Shown: positions 11,801 through 19,564 of the stretch, in pieces
How positions within the stretch are numbered: the stretch's first letter is position 1
How the letters are laid out: each line of letters opens with the position of its first letter
DNA from: Parahaliea mediterranea
GTDB lineage: Bacteria > Pseudomonadota > Gammaproteobacteria > Pseudomonadales > Halieaceae
Assembly (NCBI RefSeq): GCF_017255185.1
Contig: NZ_JAFKCZ010000017.1
Coordinates: forward strand, 39,737 to 103,736
DNA length: 64,000 nt
Direction: 5' to 3'
Notes under the pieces: generated by a model
The model's database searches: none
Told to the model about the DNA's origin: nothing
Seen by the model: only the letters and a program-made list of their open reading frames with translations
Program-made: the position numbers and the translations under genes

Positions 11801-13809
11801 AGGCCGTGCAGCAGGTGCCGCGCAACGCGCTGGCGTGGCTGCTGGTGAGCATGTTCGCGCTGCTGGCGCCCCACGCGCAGCGCGTACCCGTCTGGGTGCT
11901 GGCGGTGTACGCGGCCTGCGCGGTGTGGCGCCTGCAGGTGTATCGCGGGCGCTGGTCCTTTCCCGGCCGCCCGGTGAAGTTCGGCCTCATCCTGGTGGCC
12001 TGCGCCGGCATCTGGCTCAGTTACGGCAGTCTGCTGGGCCTGGAGCCCACCGTGGCGCTGCTGCTGACCGCCTTCGCCCTGAAATTGCTGGAGCTGGCGC
12101 GGCGCCAGGACGCCTACGTGCTGTTGTTCCTGGCTTACTTCATCTGTATCACCGAGTTCCTGTTCACCCAGGACCTGCTGATTGTGCTGTACGCCGTGGT
12201 CAACGTGTTGCTGGTGACCACCGCGCTGGTGGCCCTGCACCAGAGCGGCCGGCAGCGTTTCGACTGGAGCAGCCTGCGACACGCGGCGGTCATGCTGGCC
12301 CAGGCCTTTCCGCTGATGATCGTGCTGTTCTTCCTGTTTCCGCGCATCGGCCCCCTGTGGACGGTGCCGATCAAGACCCAGGCGGCGAAAACCGGGGTCA
12401 GCGACTTCATGCGCCCGGGGGATATCTCCCGGCTCAGCCAGTCCGGCGAGGTGGCTTTTCGGGTCCAGTTCGAGGGCGAGATTCCGCCCGCGTCGGAGCT
12501 CTACTGGCGCGGCCTGGTCTTCAGCCGCCTGCGGGACGGGACCTGGTCGAGTCTCGACTACTACGACCTGCCCCCCGGCGAGCGGCGCCCCGGCCCGGTG
12601 GCCACCCGGGGCGAGCCCCTGGACTACAGCGTGATCATGATGCCCACGCGGCAGAACTGGCTGTACAGCCTGCGCTACGCCGAATCCGCCCAGGGGGGCG
12701 TGATGCAGGCGCCGGACTTCCGGCTGTTCAGGCCGGTGGAGATCGAGGACCAGTACCGCTATCGGGCCCGCTCCTGGCCCGCCGCGCCGCTGGAGCCGGA
12801 ATTGTCCGCGTGGCGCCGGGCCACGGAGCTGCGCCTGCCGCAACACGGCAACCCCGAAACCCGGGCGCTGGCGCGGCGGCTGCGGGAGGAGAGCGGCTCC
12901 GACGCCGACTATATCGAGCGCGTGCTGGCCATGTTCCGCGAGCAGCCCTTTGTCTATACCCTGCAACCGCCACTGCTGGGCGAACAGGCCATGGATGAGT
13001 TCCTGTTCCAGACCCGGCGCGGCTTTTGCGAGCACTACGCCCACGCCTTTACCCTGATGATGCGCGCCGCCGGCGTGCCCGCGCGGGTGGTCGCGGGCTA
13101 CCAGGGGGGCGAGATCAACCCGGTCAATCGCACCGTGATCGTGCACCAGTTCGACGCCCACGCCTGGGCCGAAGTGTGGCTGGCGGGGGAGGGCTGGCGG
13201 CGGGTGGACCCCACCGCCGCGGTGTCGCCCGACCGCATTGAGCAGGGCCTCGAACAGGCCCTGGCGGGCGAGGGCAGCTTCCTCGCGGATTCCCCGCTGT
13301 CGGCGGTGCGCTACCGCAGCATCGACTGGGTGAACTGGCTGCGCCTGCGCTACGACGCGCTCACCTACCGCTGGCAGTCCTGGGTGGTGGGTTTCGACAG
13401 CGACCGGCAAATGGATTTCCTGCAGCGCTGGCTGGGGCAGCTGAGCGCGCGCACCTTCCTGGCGGTGCTGTTCGGCGGCTTTGCCCTGGTGCTGGTGCCG
13501 GTGGCGCTGAGCCTGCTGCGGCACCGCGGGCGAGTGCCGCGCGATCCGCTCGATCGCCTCTACCTGGCGCTCTGCGACCGGCTCGCCGCGCGCGGGCTTG
13601 CCCGGCGCAGGGGCGAGGCCCCCGGCGAATTCGCCGATCGCGTCGCCGTCGCGCTGCCGGCGGTCGGCGATACCGTGCGCCGGGCGACGGGGTTGTATAC
13701 CGCGCAGCGCTACGGCCCGCCGACCACGCAGGAGGACAGTCGCCGGGCGCGGCGGGCGCTGCGCCTGGCCCTGCGCCAACTGGCCCGCCGCGGCAAGTAT
13801 CGTGAGTGA
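11797..13809 (+). CDS. DUF3488/transglutaminase-like membrane protein (TgpA type)
   Basis: A 670-residue protein with several N-terminal membrane helices (DUF3488 region, ~residues 10-185), then a periplasmic transglutaminase-like domain. The Cys is in RRGFCEHYAHAF, the His in DAHAWAEVW, and the Asp in VDPTAAV, a complete triad. A further C-terminal helix (~545-570, FLAVLFGGFALVLVPVAL) and a basic cytoplasmic tail (DUF4129-like) complete the TgpA architecture. It starts with GTG overlapping the DUF58 stop. The role in envelope maintenance is inferred from the family. Confidence 0.92.
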   Translation: MKAVQQVPRNALAWLLVSMFALLAPHAQRVPVWVLAVYAACAVWRLQVYRGRWSFPGRPVKFGLILVACAGIWLSYGSLLGLEPTVALLLTAFALKLLELARRQDAYVLLFLAYFICITEFLFTQDLLIVLYAVVNVLLVTTALVALHQSGRQRFDWSSLRHAAVMLAQAFPLMIVLFFLFPRIGPLWTVPIKTQAAKTGVSDFMRPGDISRLSQSGEVAFRVQFEGEIPPASELYWRGLVFSRLRDGTWSSLDYYDLPPGERRPGPVATRGEPLDYSVIMMPTRQNWLYSLRYAESAQGGVMQAPDFRLFRPVEIEDQYRYRARSWPAAPLEPELSAWRRATELRLPQHGNPETRALARRLREESGSDADYIERVLAMFREQPFVYTLQPPLLGEQAMDEFLFQTRRGFCEHYAHAFTLMMRAAGVPARVVAGYQGGEINPVNRTVIVHQFDAHAWAEVWLAGEGWRRVDPTAAVSPDRIEQGLEQALAGEGSFLADSPLSAVRYRSIDWVNWLRLRYDALTYRWQSWVVGFDSDRQMDFLQRWLGQLSARTFLAVLFGGFALVLVPVALSLLRHRGRVPRDPLDRLYLALCDRLAARGLARRRGEAPGEFADRVAVALPAVGDTVRRATGLYTAQRYGPPTTQEDSRRARRALRLALRQLARRGKYRE

Positions 13810-13830
13810 AGTCGGCTTTGCCGCTATAAT
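13802..13830 (+). promoter_or_regulatory. Promoter with perfect -10 only 6 bases before the kinase start codon
   Basis: TATAAT at 13825-13830 ends 6 bases before the ATG at 13837, with a weak GTGAGT -35 at 13802-13807 (17-base spacer). Transcription would start at or next to the start codon, implying a leaderless message. No Shine-Dalgarno sequence is visible in the 6 bases between. Confidence 0.5.
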
Positions 13831-13836
13831 CCCGCC

Positions 13837-15267
13837 ATGATTTGGCGCTCCCGTTCGATTCTCCAGTTGGTGTTGCTGGGCCTGCTGGCCGTGGTGGCCC
13901 CGCTGTGCGTGGGTATTTTCTATACTTTGCAGACCCTTGGCGCGCTGGCGCAGGAGAGCGCCGCCATGTCGCAGGCGGTGGTGTCGCTGACGCGGGTGAC
14001 CCAGGTCCTGCAGACCGACCTGCTCGACCTGGAGCGCCGCGCGCGACAATACCTGACCCTCGAGGACGATAGCTTGCTGGTCCTGTTCCGGGAAGAGCGC
14101 GAACGCCTGCTGCAGCAGTTGGATGACATGGCGCGGGTGCGCGCCCTGGTGGACTCGCCGGACCCGGCGCTGGAGCAGGCGCGACTGGCGGTGGCCGAGG
14201 CCCTGCGGACGCTGCCGGGGGAGGGCGGGGCCCTGGCGCGGTCGATGGCGGACTTCGCCAACCTGGAGCGGACCAACGAGCAGTTCCAGCGACTCAGCCA
14301 GCGCTATGTGGACCGCCGCCTGGCCAACTATCGCGACCATGCCGAGGGTATCCGGCAATCGCTGTTGTTGCTGGTCAGCGCCCTGGTGGGGCTCACCGTG
14401 GTATTGTCGCTGGTGTTTATCTACTGGGTCAGTCGCCCGATCCGCCAACTGGAGACGGAAATACGCCGCCTGGCACAAAGTGGCCCGGGCCGCGCGATCA
14501 CCATCTCCGGCCCGCGCGAAATGCAGGCCCTGGCCGGACAACTGGAGTGGTTGCGCGGGCGCCTGAACGAGGCCGACTCGCGCAAGCAGCAGTTTCTCAT
14601 GCACATGTCACACGAATTGAAGACCCCGCTGGCGAGCCTGCGCGAGGGCGTGGACCTGCTGGCGGAAGAGGTGGTCGGGCGGCTGGCGCCGCGTCAGCGC
14701 GAAATCACCGAGATCCTCCAGGAAAACAGCCGCGAACTGCAGCGCCTGATCGAAAACCTGCTCGATTACAACCGCGCCGCCCACCAGAGCGACCTGCAAT
14801 CGGAGCCGGTGGCGGTACAGGCGCTGTGCCGGGAACTGGTCCAGGTCCACGGGATCAGCGCCCGCCGCAAGCTGCTGGAGGTGAGCCTGGACGTCCCCGC
14901 CACGGACTGGGTGACCGACCCGTCGAAGCTGCGCACGGTGGTGGATAACCTGCTCTCGAACGCGGTCAACTATACTCCCAAGTCCGGCCGCGTACTGCTG
15001 CGCGGCCAGGTGGACGGGGCCGCGCTGCAGCTGGAAGTGGCCAATACCGGCGAGCCCATCCCGGACGCCGAGCGCGGCCGCATTTTCCAGCCCTTCTTCC
15101 AGGGCAGCGCCAGCCGCAGCGGACCGATCAAGGGCTCCGGCATCGGCCTCAGCGTGGCGCGGGAGTGCGCCCGCGATCTCGGCGGCTCGCTGGAACTGGT
15201 GGACCGCGCGGGCTATGCCGCCTGTTTTCGCATGGTCCTGCCCCAGGTCGGCCGGGTGGCGGCGTGA
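13837..15267 (+). CDS. glrK: Sensor histidine kinase, GlrK/QseE type
   Basis: Inner-membrane two-component kinase of 476 residues. The first membrane helix is ~7-30 and the periplasmic coiled sensor region ~31-170. A second helix at ~175-198 is followed by HAMP (SRPIRQLETEIRRL), the H-box HMSHELKTPLASLREG, N-box LLSNAVNYTP and G-box GIGLSVARECARDLGG. It is encoded directly before a lipoprotein and a sigma-54 activator, the same three-gene order as E. coli glrK-qseG-glrR. The kinase is expected to phosphorylate the downstream GlrR-like regulator. Confidence 0.88.
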   Translation: MIWRSRSILQLVLLGLLAVVAPLCVGIFYTLQTLGALAQESAAMSQAVVSLTRVTQVLQTDLLDLERRARQYLTLEDDSLLVLFREERERLLQQLDDMARVRALVDSPDPALEQARLAVAEALRTLPGEGGALARSMADFANLERTNEQFQRLSQRYVDRRLANYRDHAEGIRQSLLLLVSALVGLTVVLSLVFIYWVSRPIRQLETEIRRLAQSGPGRAITISGPREMQALAGQLEWLRGRLNEADSRKQQFLMHMSHELKTPLASLREGVDLLAEEVVGRLAPRQREITEILQENSRELQRLIENLLDYNRAAHQSDLQSEPVAVQALCRELVQVHGISARRKLLEVSLDVPATDWVTDPSKLRTVVDNLLSNAVNYTPKSGRVLLRGQVDGAALQLEVANTGEPIPDAERGRIFQPFFQGSASRSGPIKGSGIGLSVARECARDLGGSLELVDRAGYAACFRMVLPQVGRVAA

Positions 15268-15800
15268 TGCGGTCCCGCCTCGGACTGGCTGCCCTGGCCC
15301 TGCTGGCCGGTTGCCAGATGCTGCCGGAGGAGCCCCCGCTGCGCGAGGTGCCGCGGACCGCGCGCCCCTGCGTGACCGCGCCGGCGACGGCGCTGGAGCG
15401 CTGGATGGGCGAGATGACCTCGGTGGACAAGCTGTCGCAGGAGCAGGCCCGGGAACAGTTGTCGCTGATGCGAGGGGCCGGTGACAGCGCTTTCGAGCGC
15501 TACCGCTACGCGCTGCTCAACCAGCGCATCGGCGATGGCGCGGGCTGGATTCGCGCGCGCGATACGCTCCGGGGCCTGCGCGAGGAGGGGCTGGCGGAGC
15601 CCGGCCTGATGCAGTTGGTGGCCCTGCTGCAGCGGTTCAGCCAGGCGATGATCAACGCCGATGCGCGCCAGCAACAGCTGGCCGAGGAGCTGCTGAGTTC
15701 GCAGCAGGAGCGCGAGGCGCTGGCGGATAAAATCGAGGCCCTGACCAATATCGAGCAGACCATCAGCGAGCGCAAGAACCAGGGCGAGGACGGAGGTTAG
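15267..15800 (+). CDS. qseG: YfhG/QseG-like outer-membrane lipoprotein
   Basis: A 177-residue protein beginning MRSRLGLAALALLAGCQ, with a clear lipobox LAGC at ~residues 13-16 for lipid attachment. The C-terminal half is helical, with a Gln/Glu-rich stretch (~125-170, QQQLAEELLSSQQERE) likely to form a coiled coil. Its place between the kinase and response regulator matches QseG (YfhG), which in E. coli stimulates the kinase through its periplasmic domain. ATG 15267 overlaps the kinase TGA by one base; GTG 15264 is an alternative. Identification rests on position and architecture more than on sequence. Confidence 0.75.
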   Translation: MRSRLGLAALALLAGCQMLPEEPPLREVPRTARPCVTAPATALERWMGEMTSVDKLSQEQAREQLSLMRGAGDSAFERYRYALLNQRIGDGAGWIRARDTLRGLREEGLAEPGLMQLVALLQRFSQAMINADARQQQLAEELLSSQQEREALADKIEALTNIEQTISERKNQGEDGG

Positions 15801-15806
15801 ACCGTA

Positions 15807-17135
15807 GTGGCCAGGATCCTGCTAGTCGACGACGACCCGGGCCTGTTGCGCCTGCTGACGCTGCGCCTCGAGGCGGAGGGCTTCGAGGTGCTGTGCGCGG
15901 AGAGCGGCGCCGCCGCGCTGGGCATGCTGGACGCCCAGCGCGTAGACCTGGTGATCAGCGACCTGCGCCTGGGCGATATCGACGGCCTGGCGCTGTTCGA
16001 CCAGACCCGGGCGCGGTTCCCCGGGGTGCCGGTGATCATCATCACCGCCCAGGGCTCCATTCCCGAGGCGGTCGCCGCGACCCAGAAGGGGGTGTTCGGC
16101 TTCCTCACCAAACCGGTGGACAAGGACGAGCTGCTGGGTCAAATCCGCGACGCCCTCAGCCTCACCAGCCTCGGCACGGTGGAGGACGAACACTGGCGCG
16201 ACCACCTGATTTCGCGCAGCGAGGCCATGGAACAGGTGCTGTCGCGGGCGCGGCTGGTGGCGGCCTCCGATGTCAGTGTGCTGATCACCGGCGGCAGCGG
16301 CAGCGGCAAGGAACTGCTGGCCCAGGCCATTCATCGCGCCAGCGAGCGCCGCGACAACCCCTTCGTACCCATCAACTGCGGCGCGCTGCCCGAGGCCCTG
16401 CTGGAGTCCGAGCTGTTCGGCCACGTGAAGGGCGCCTTTACCGGCGCCCTGCGCGACCAGCTGGGCCTGTTTCGCGCCGCCGATGGCGGCACCCTGTTCC
16501 TGGACGAGATCGGCGACATGCCCCTGACCCTGCAGGTTTCGCTGCTGCGTGTCTTGCAGGAGCGACAGGTGCGTCCGGTGGGCAGCACCGAGAGCCACCC
16601 GGTCGATGTGCGGGTGATTTCCGCCACCCACCGGGACCTGGAACACGACATGGAGGAGGGCGGCTTCCGCCAGGATCTGTTCTACCGCCTGAACGTGGTC
16701 AACCTGGAATTGCCGCCGCTCAGCGCCCGCCGCGAGGACATTTCCCTGCTGGCCACGCACTTCCTGCACAACAGCGCCAAGGGCAGCCGCGGCGATGTCA
16801 GGGCCTTTTCGCCGGATGCCATGGCGCTGCTGGTCAGCGCCCCCTGGCCCGGCAATGTGCGGCAGCTGGAAAACGTGGTCCAGCAGACGGTGGCGCTGGC
16901 GCAGAGTCGCGTCATTCCCGAATCCCTGGTGCGCGAGGCGCTCACCCACGAGGCCGACCTGTTGCCCTCGTTCAACGACGCCCGGCACCAGTTCGAGCGC
17001 GACTACCTGGTCAAGGTGCTCAAGTTGTCCGAGGGTAACGTCACCCAGGCCGCGCGTATCGCCCAGCGCAACCGCACCGACTTCTACAAGCTGATGCAGC
17101 GCCATAAGCTGAGCGCGGCGTCATTCAAGAGCTGA
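15807..17135 (+). CDS. glrR: Sigma-54-dependent response regulator, GlrR/QseF type
   Basis: NtrC-family activator of 442 residues. The receiver domain is 1-120, with acidic pocket LVDDDP, phosphoacceptor in LVISDLRLGD (~residue 52) and the conserved Lys in LTKPVDKD. The AAA+ domain (~135-370) has Walker A GGSGSGKE, the sigma-54 contact loop GAFTGA, and Walker B LFLDEIGDM. The C-terminal Fis-type helix-turn-helix is ~395-435. The start is GTG. The intact GAFTGA means it should activate RpoN promoters, and a strong candidate lies 170 bases downstream. Confidence 0.92.
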   Translation: MARILLVDDDPGLLRLLTLRLEAEGFEVLCAESGAAALGMLDAQRVDLVISDLRLGDIDGLALFDQTRARFPGVPVIIITAQGSIPEAVAATQKGVFGFLTKPVDKDELLGQIRDALSLTSLGTVEDEHWRDHLISRSEAMEQVLSRARLVAASDVSVLITGGSGSGKELLAQAIHRASERRDNPFVPINCGALPEALLESELFGHVKGAFTGALRDQLGLFRAADGGTLFLDEIGDMPLTLQVSLLRVLQERQVRPVGSTESHPVDVRVISATHRDLEHDMEEGGFRQDLFYRLNVVNLELPPLSARREDISLLATHFLHNSAKGSRGDVRAFSPDAMALLVSAPWPGNVRQLENVVQQTVALAQSRVIPESLVREALTHEADLLPSFNDARHQFERDYLVKVLKLSEGNVTQAARIAQRNRTDFYKLMQRHKLSAASFKS

Positions 17136-17243
17136 GATCGCCTTTTGGGTGTCTCAAAACAGCGACAGTCTAAGTCTTTGAAAAGTAACGATAAAATAAA
17201 TATTTGTGAACTATGTCGCAAAATCACGACGAAAGCCGTCGGC

Positions 17244-17275
17244 CCCGCCGCTCTCCGCGGCGGGTGATTTTATTT
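17244..17275 (+). terminator. Rho-independent-like terminator after glrR
   Basis: An 8-bp GC stem CCCGCCGC/GCGGCGGG (17244-17251 and 17257-17264) with a 5-base loop is followed by TGATTTTATTTAAC. The T-tract is interrupted, so termination may be moderate. The surrounding 17136-17430 gap is otherwise AT-rich and contains no gene I can support. Confidence 0.65.
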
Positions 17276-17307
17276 AACTAATTGAAAAATAAAGTAAAAA
17301 AATAAAC

Positions 17308-17322
17308 TGGCACGGCTTTCGC
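17308..17322 (+). promoter_or_regulatory. Candidate sigma-54 promoter
   Basis: TGGCACGGCTTTCGC matches the RpoN consensus TGGCAC-G-N4-TTGC at every key position except one T-to-C in the -12 element. The GG and GC dinucleotides are exactly 10 bases apart. Transcription would start near 17334, about 97 bases before the GTG at 17431. The leader holds a 7-bp hairpin (CCGGTTG/CAACCGG, 17360-17377). An AT-rich stretch lies upstream, suited to activator binding or DNA bending. Confidence 0.7.
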
Positions 17323-17430
17323 TATAGCTCTGGCCAGGAACATTGGCCCTAATCGCCCCCCGGTTGTGGCCAACCGGCAATGGATGTGCCCACGAATTAT
17401 GTGGAGTGAAACAGCCGGAGAAGCAACCGC

Positions 17431-18102
17431 GTGGACTACTCGTTCGTCGTCGCCCGAGATACACAGTTACTGGATAAATACTACCGCCTCCGCGAGGCGT
17501 GTTTCAGGGAGGAACTGGGGATACCCGGGTTCAATGGCGGCGAGGACGACTTCGACCGCGCGGGCACCGTGCTGCTGGCGGTGGAGCGCGGCGGCCGGGT
17601 GCTCGCCGGCGCGCGTATCTACGGCAACCACCCGGGGCAGGGACGCCGCCTGCCGGTGGAGTGCAGCCAGTTTCGCCTGCGCAATTTCTTCCCCACGCTT
17701 GACCTGGCCAATGAGGCCTACTGCCACTGGGGGCGCCTGGTGATCGATCCCGACGTGCGCTGCAAGGTGTTCGCGCGATCCTTCCTGCGCCGCCTGCTGG
17801 ACTGTACCGAAACCCTCGGCTACCGCTACGCCTTTATCGTTACCGACCGCCGCCGCTCCCGCTACTACCGTCAGATGCACCGCAGCATCGGTTACGACTA
17901 CCGCATCTGCAACGCGGAAATTCCCTCCTCGGAATCGGACTTCGGCGGACTGGAACACCTGGTGTCCTACGCAGTGTTGCCATCTGGCGACAGCGCTGTC
18001 GCCCGCGATGAGCGCTGGCGTCATCCCGGGCGCCTGCAATGGCCCGGGCAGGTCGGCGAGGCGGGGCCGCTGCGGCTGGTGGAGAGCGGTAGCCACGCGT
18101 GA
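17431..18102 (+). CDS. Acyl-homoserine-lactone-synthase-like GNAT acyltransferase
   Basis: A 223-residue GNAT-fold protein resembling autoinducer synthases and the exosortase-associated acyltransferase family. Equivalents of LuxI landmark residues can be placed: R21 and F25 in YRLREACF, an acidic EDDFD (38-42), R62 in AGARIYG, and R102 in HWGRLVI. The LuxI E-x-S-R motif is not intact and no LuxR gene is adjacent, so AHL production is not assured. The C-terminal ~50 residues are variable. The start is GTG with a distant GGAG. It lies behind a sigma-54 promoter and a GlrR-type activator gene, suggesting control by that system. The acyl donor and acceptor are unknown. Confidence 0.65.
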   Translation: MDYSFVVARDTQLLDKYYRLREACFREELGIPGFNGGEDDFDRAGTVLLAVERGGRVLAGARIYGNHPGQGRRLPVECSQFRLRNFFPTLDLANEAYCHWGRLVIDPDVRCKVFARSFLRRLLDCTETLGYRYAFIVTDRRRSRYYRQMHRSIGYDYRICNAEIPSSESDFGGLEHLVSYAVLPSGDSAVARDERWRHPGRLQWPGQVGEAGPLRLVESGSHA

Positions 18103-18156
18103 GGCGAGGGCCCGCGATCGGGCCACCCCGGTCGCCGGGTCCGGCAGGGAGGCGGG

Positions 18157-19308
18157 TCAGGTGGCCGGCGCTGGTGTTGGCGCGGTCCCCGGGCCGGCCT
18201 CCACGATCACCACCGCCCGCAGGCGGCTGCTGCCGAAGCGGCTCATGGCGTTGAAGCTGTCCCGGGCGATGGGCAGGTGCTGGCAATCCAGCGCGCTGCG
18301 CTGGGCGTCCGCGGCCTGTCGGGGATGGGTATCGCCGAGGTCGGGGTCGTGGACATACAGGCAGCTCTCGTCGAAACCGCTGAGCACCACCCAGTGCGGT
18401 GCCTTCATGTTGTCCAGCCGGTAGGTGGAGATCAGGATCAGGATATTGGCGCCGGCCTGGAAGCGTTCGGTCAGCTGGCCCTGGTCGATATCGGCGTGGC
18501 GCACCGGAATCCGGGCCGCCGCGCACTGCTCGACAAACTGCCGGTGCGCGATGCGCATCACCCGTTTTTTATTCTCGTCCCGCACCCCTTCCAGGAACAG
18601 CGGCCCCTCGATATTGATCCAGGCTTCGCTGGCAAAGCCGCGGCGGTGGGCGGCCAGTGCCAGGCCCAGGGGGTGGCATCCCCCGTGCCCGGAGGTCATG
18701 AACACCGTGGTCGCTTCGCGCCACAGCTGGATTTCGTCCTCCGGGCTGGGCCTGTAGCCGCCGGGCAGGCCGGCCATGGCCATCATCAGCGCCGCCGGGC
18801 CGCAGGTAAAGGCGGTGGTCTGCGCCAGCCAGGGCAGGGTGCGGCTGTCGCCGCCCGGGGCGTAGGGACGGATACACTTTTCCATGCGCAGGGCGCTGCC
18901 GTGGTCCTCGTAGTAGTCCTCGTAGCAACCGAACTGCTGGTAACCGAGTTTGCGGTACAGGTTGATCGCGGGCTGGTTGTCGCTCGCCACCTCCAGGCGC
19001 AGGTACAGGGCGCCGGCGTCCCGGGCGCCCTGTTCCACGGCCTTCAGCAGCGCCCCGGCGACACCCCGGCCCCGGGATTGGGGCGCCACCGCCAGGGAGT
19101 ACAGCCGCGCCAGGCGGGTGCCCCGGCGCAGGGTGACCAGGGCATAGCCCAGCGCCTGCCCCTGGTCGACGGCCAGCAAAAACACGCGGTCGTGGTGGCG
19201 CAGCCAGCGGCGGAAGCTGCGGCGGCTGATGCGGTCGCTGTGGAAACTCTGCGATTCCAGCGCCAGCAGCTCGGGCAGGTCGGATTCTAGGGCGGGGCGG
19301 ATATCCAT
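18157..19308 (-). CDS. GNAT acetyltransferase fused to C39-like peptidase domain
   Basis: A two-domain protein of 383 residues. The N-terminal half (~1-150) is a RimI-like GNAT domain with VAPQSRGRGVAGALL (acetyl-CoA loop) and NLYRKLGY. The C-terminal half (~165-370) is a C39-peptidase-like papain fold with Cys in QTTAFTCGPAALMMAM and His in PHWVVLSGFD. Such fusions are annotated in many proteobacteria without a firmly known substrate. ATG 19308 is used; the frame is open further upstream but that extension is not family-like. It is transcribed divergently from speA across a 256-base gap. Confidence 0.8.
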   Translation of the reverse strand: MDIRPALESDLPELLALESQSFHSDRISRRSFRRWLRHHDRVFLLAVDQGQALGYALVTLRRGTRLARLYSLAVAPQSRGRGVAGALLKAVEQGARDAGALYLRLEVASDNQPAINLYRKLGYQQFGCYEDYYEDHGSALRMEKCIRPYAPGGDSRTLPWLAQTTAFTCGPAALMMAMAGLPGGYRPSPEDEIQLWREATTVFMTSGHGGCHPLGLALAAHRRGFASEAWINIEGPLFLEGVRDENKKRVMRIAHRQFVEQCAAARIPVRHADIDQGQLTERFQAGANILILISTYRLDNMKAPHWVVLSGFDESCLYVHDPDLGDTHPRQAADAQRSALDCQHLPIARDSFNAMSRFGSSRLRAVVIVEAGPGTAPTPAPAT

Positions 19309-19564
19309 GGCCGTGTCGTTGTCTGTGGATACAGGCCGCAGACTATAGCCCGGGGCATGGCGCGACAGCCAGAGCCCCCGGCGTGCCAATTATTCACAGT
19401 GTGGCGGCCATCGCGCGCGAATCGGGTCGCGGGGGTTAAATACCGCTTGCGTTGTGGGGGGGCGGGTCTAGAATGCTGCCGGTTTGTTTGCGACGACAGA
19501 ATGCGTCGACGACTTCGCGGGGCCCGGCCCCGCGGCACGGGAGAGCCACGGGAGGATGTTACCC

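Noticed and set aside
11692..14604. A 970-codon open frame on the minus strand
   Set aside because: It lies antisense to the DUF58, transglutaminase and kinase genes, which have clear motifs. Its translation is low-complexity Gln/His/Arg/Gly-rich, as expected for a shadow frame in high-GC DNA.
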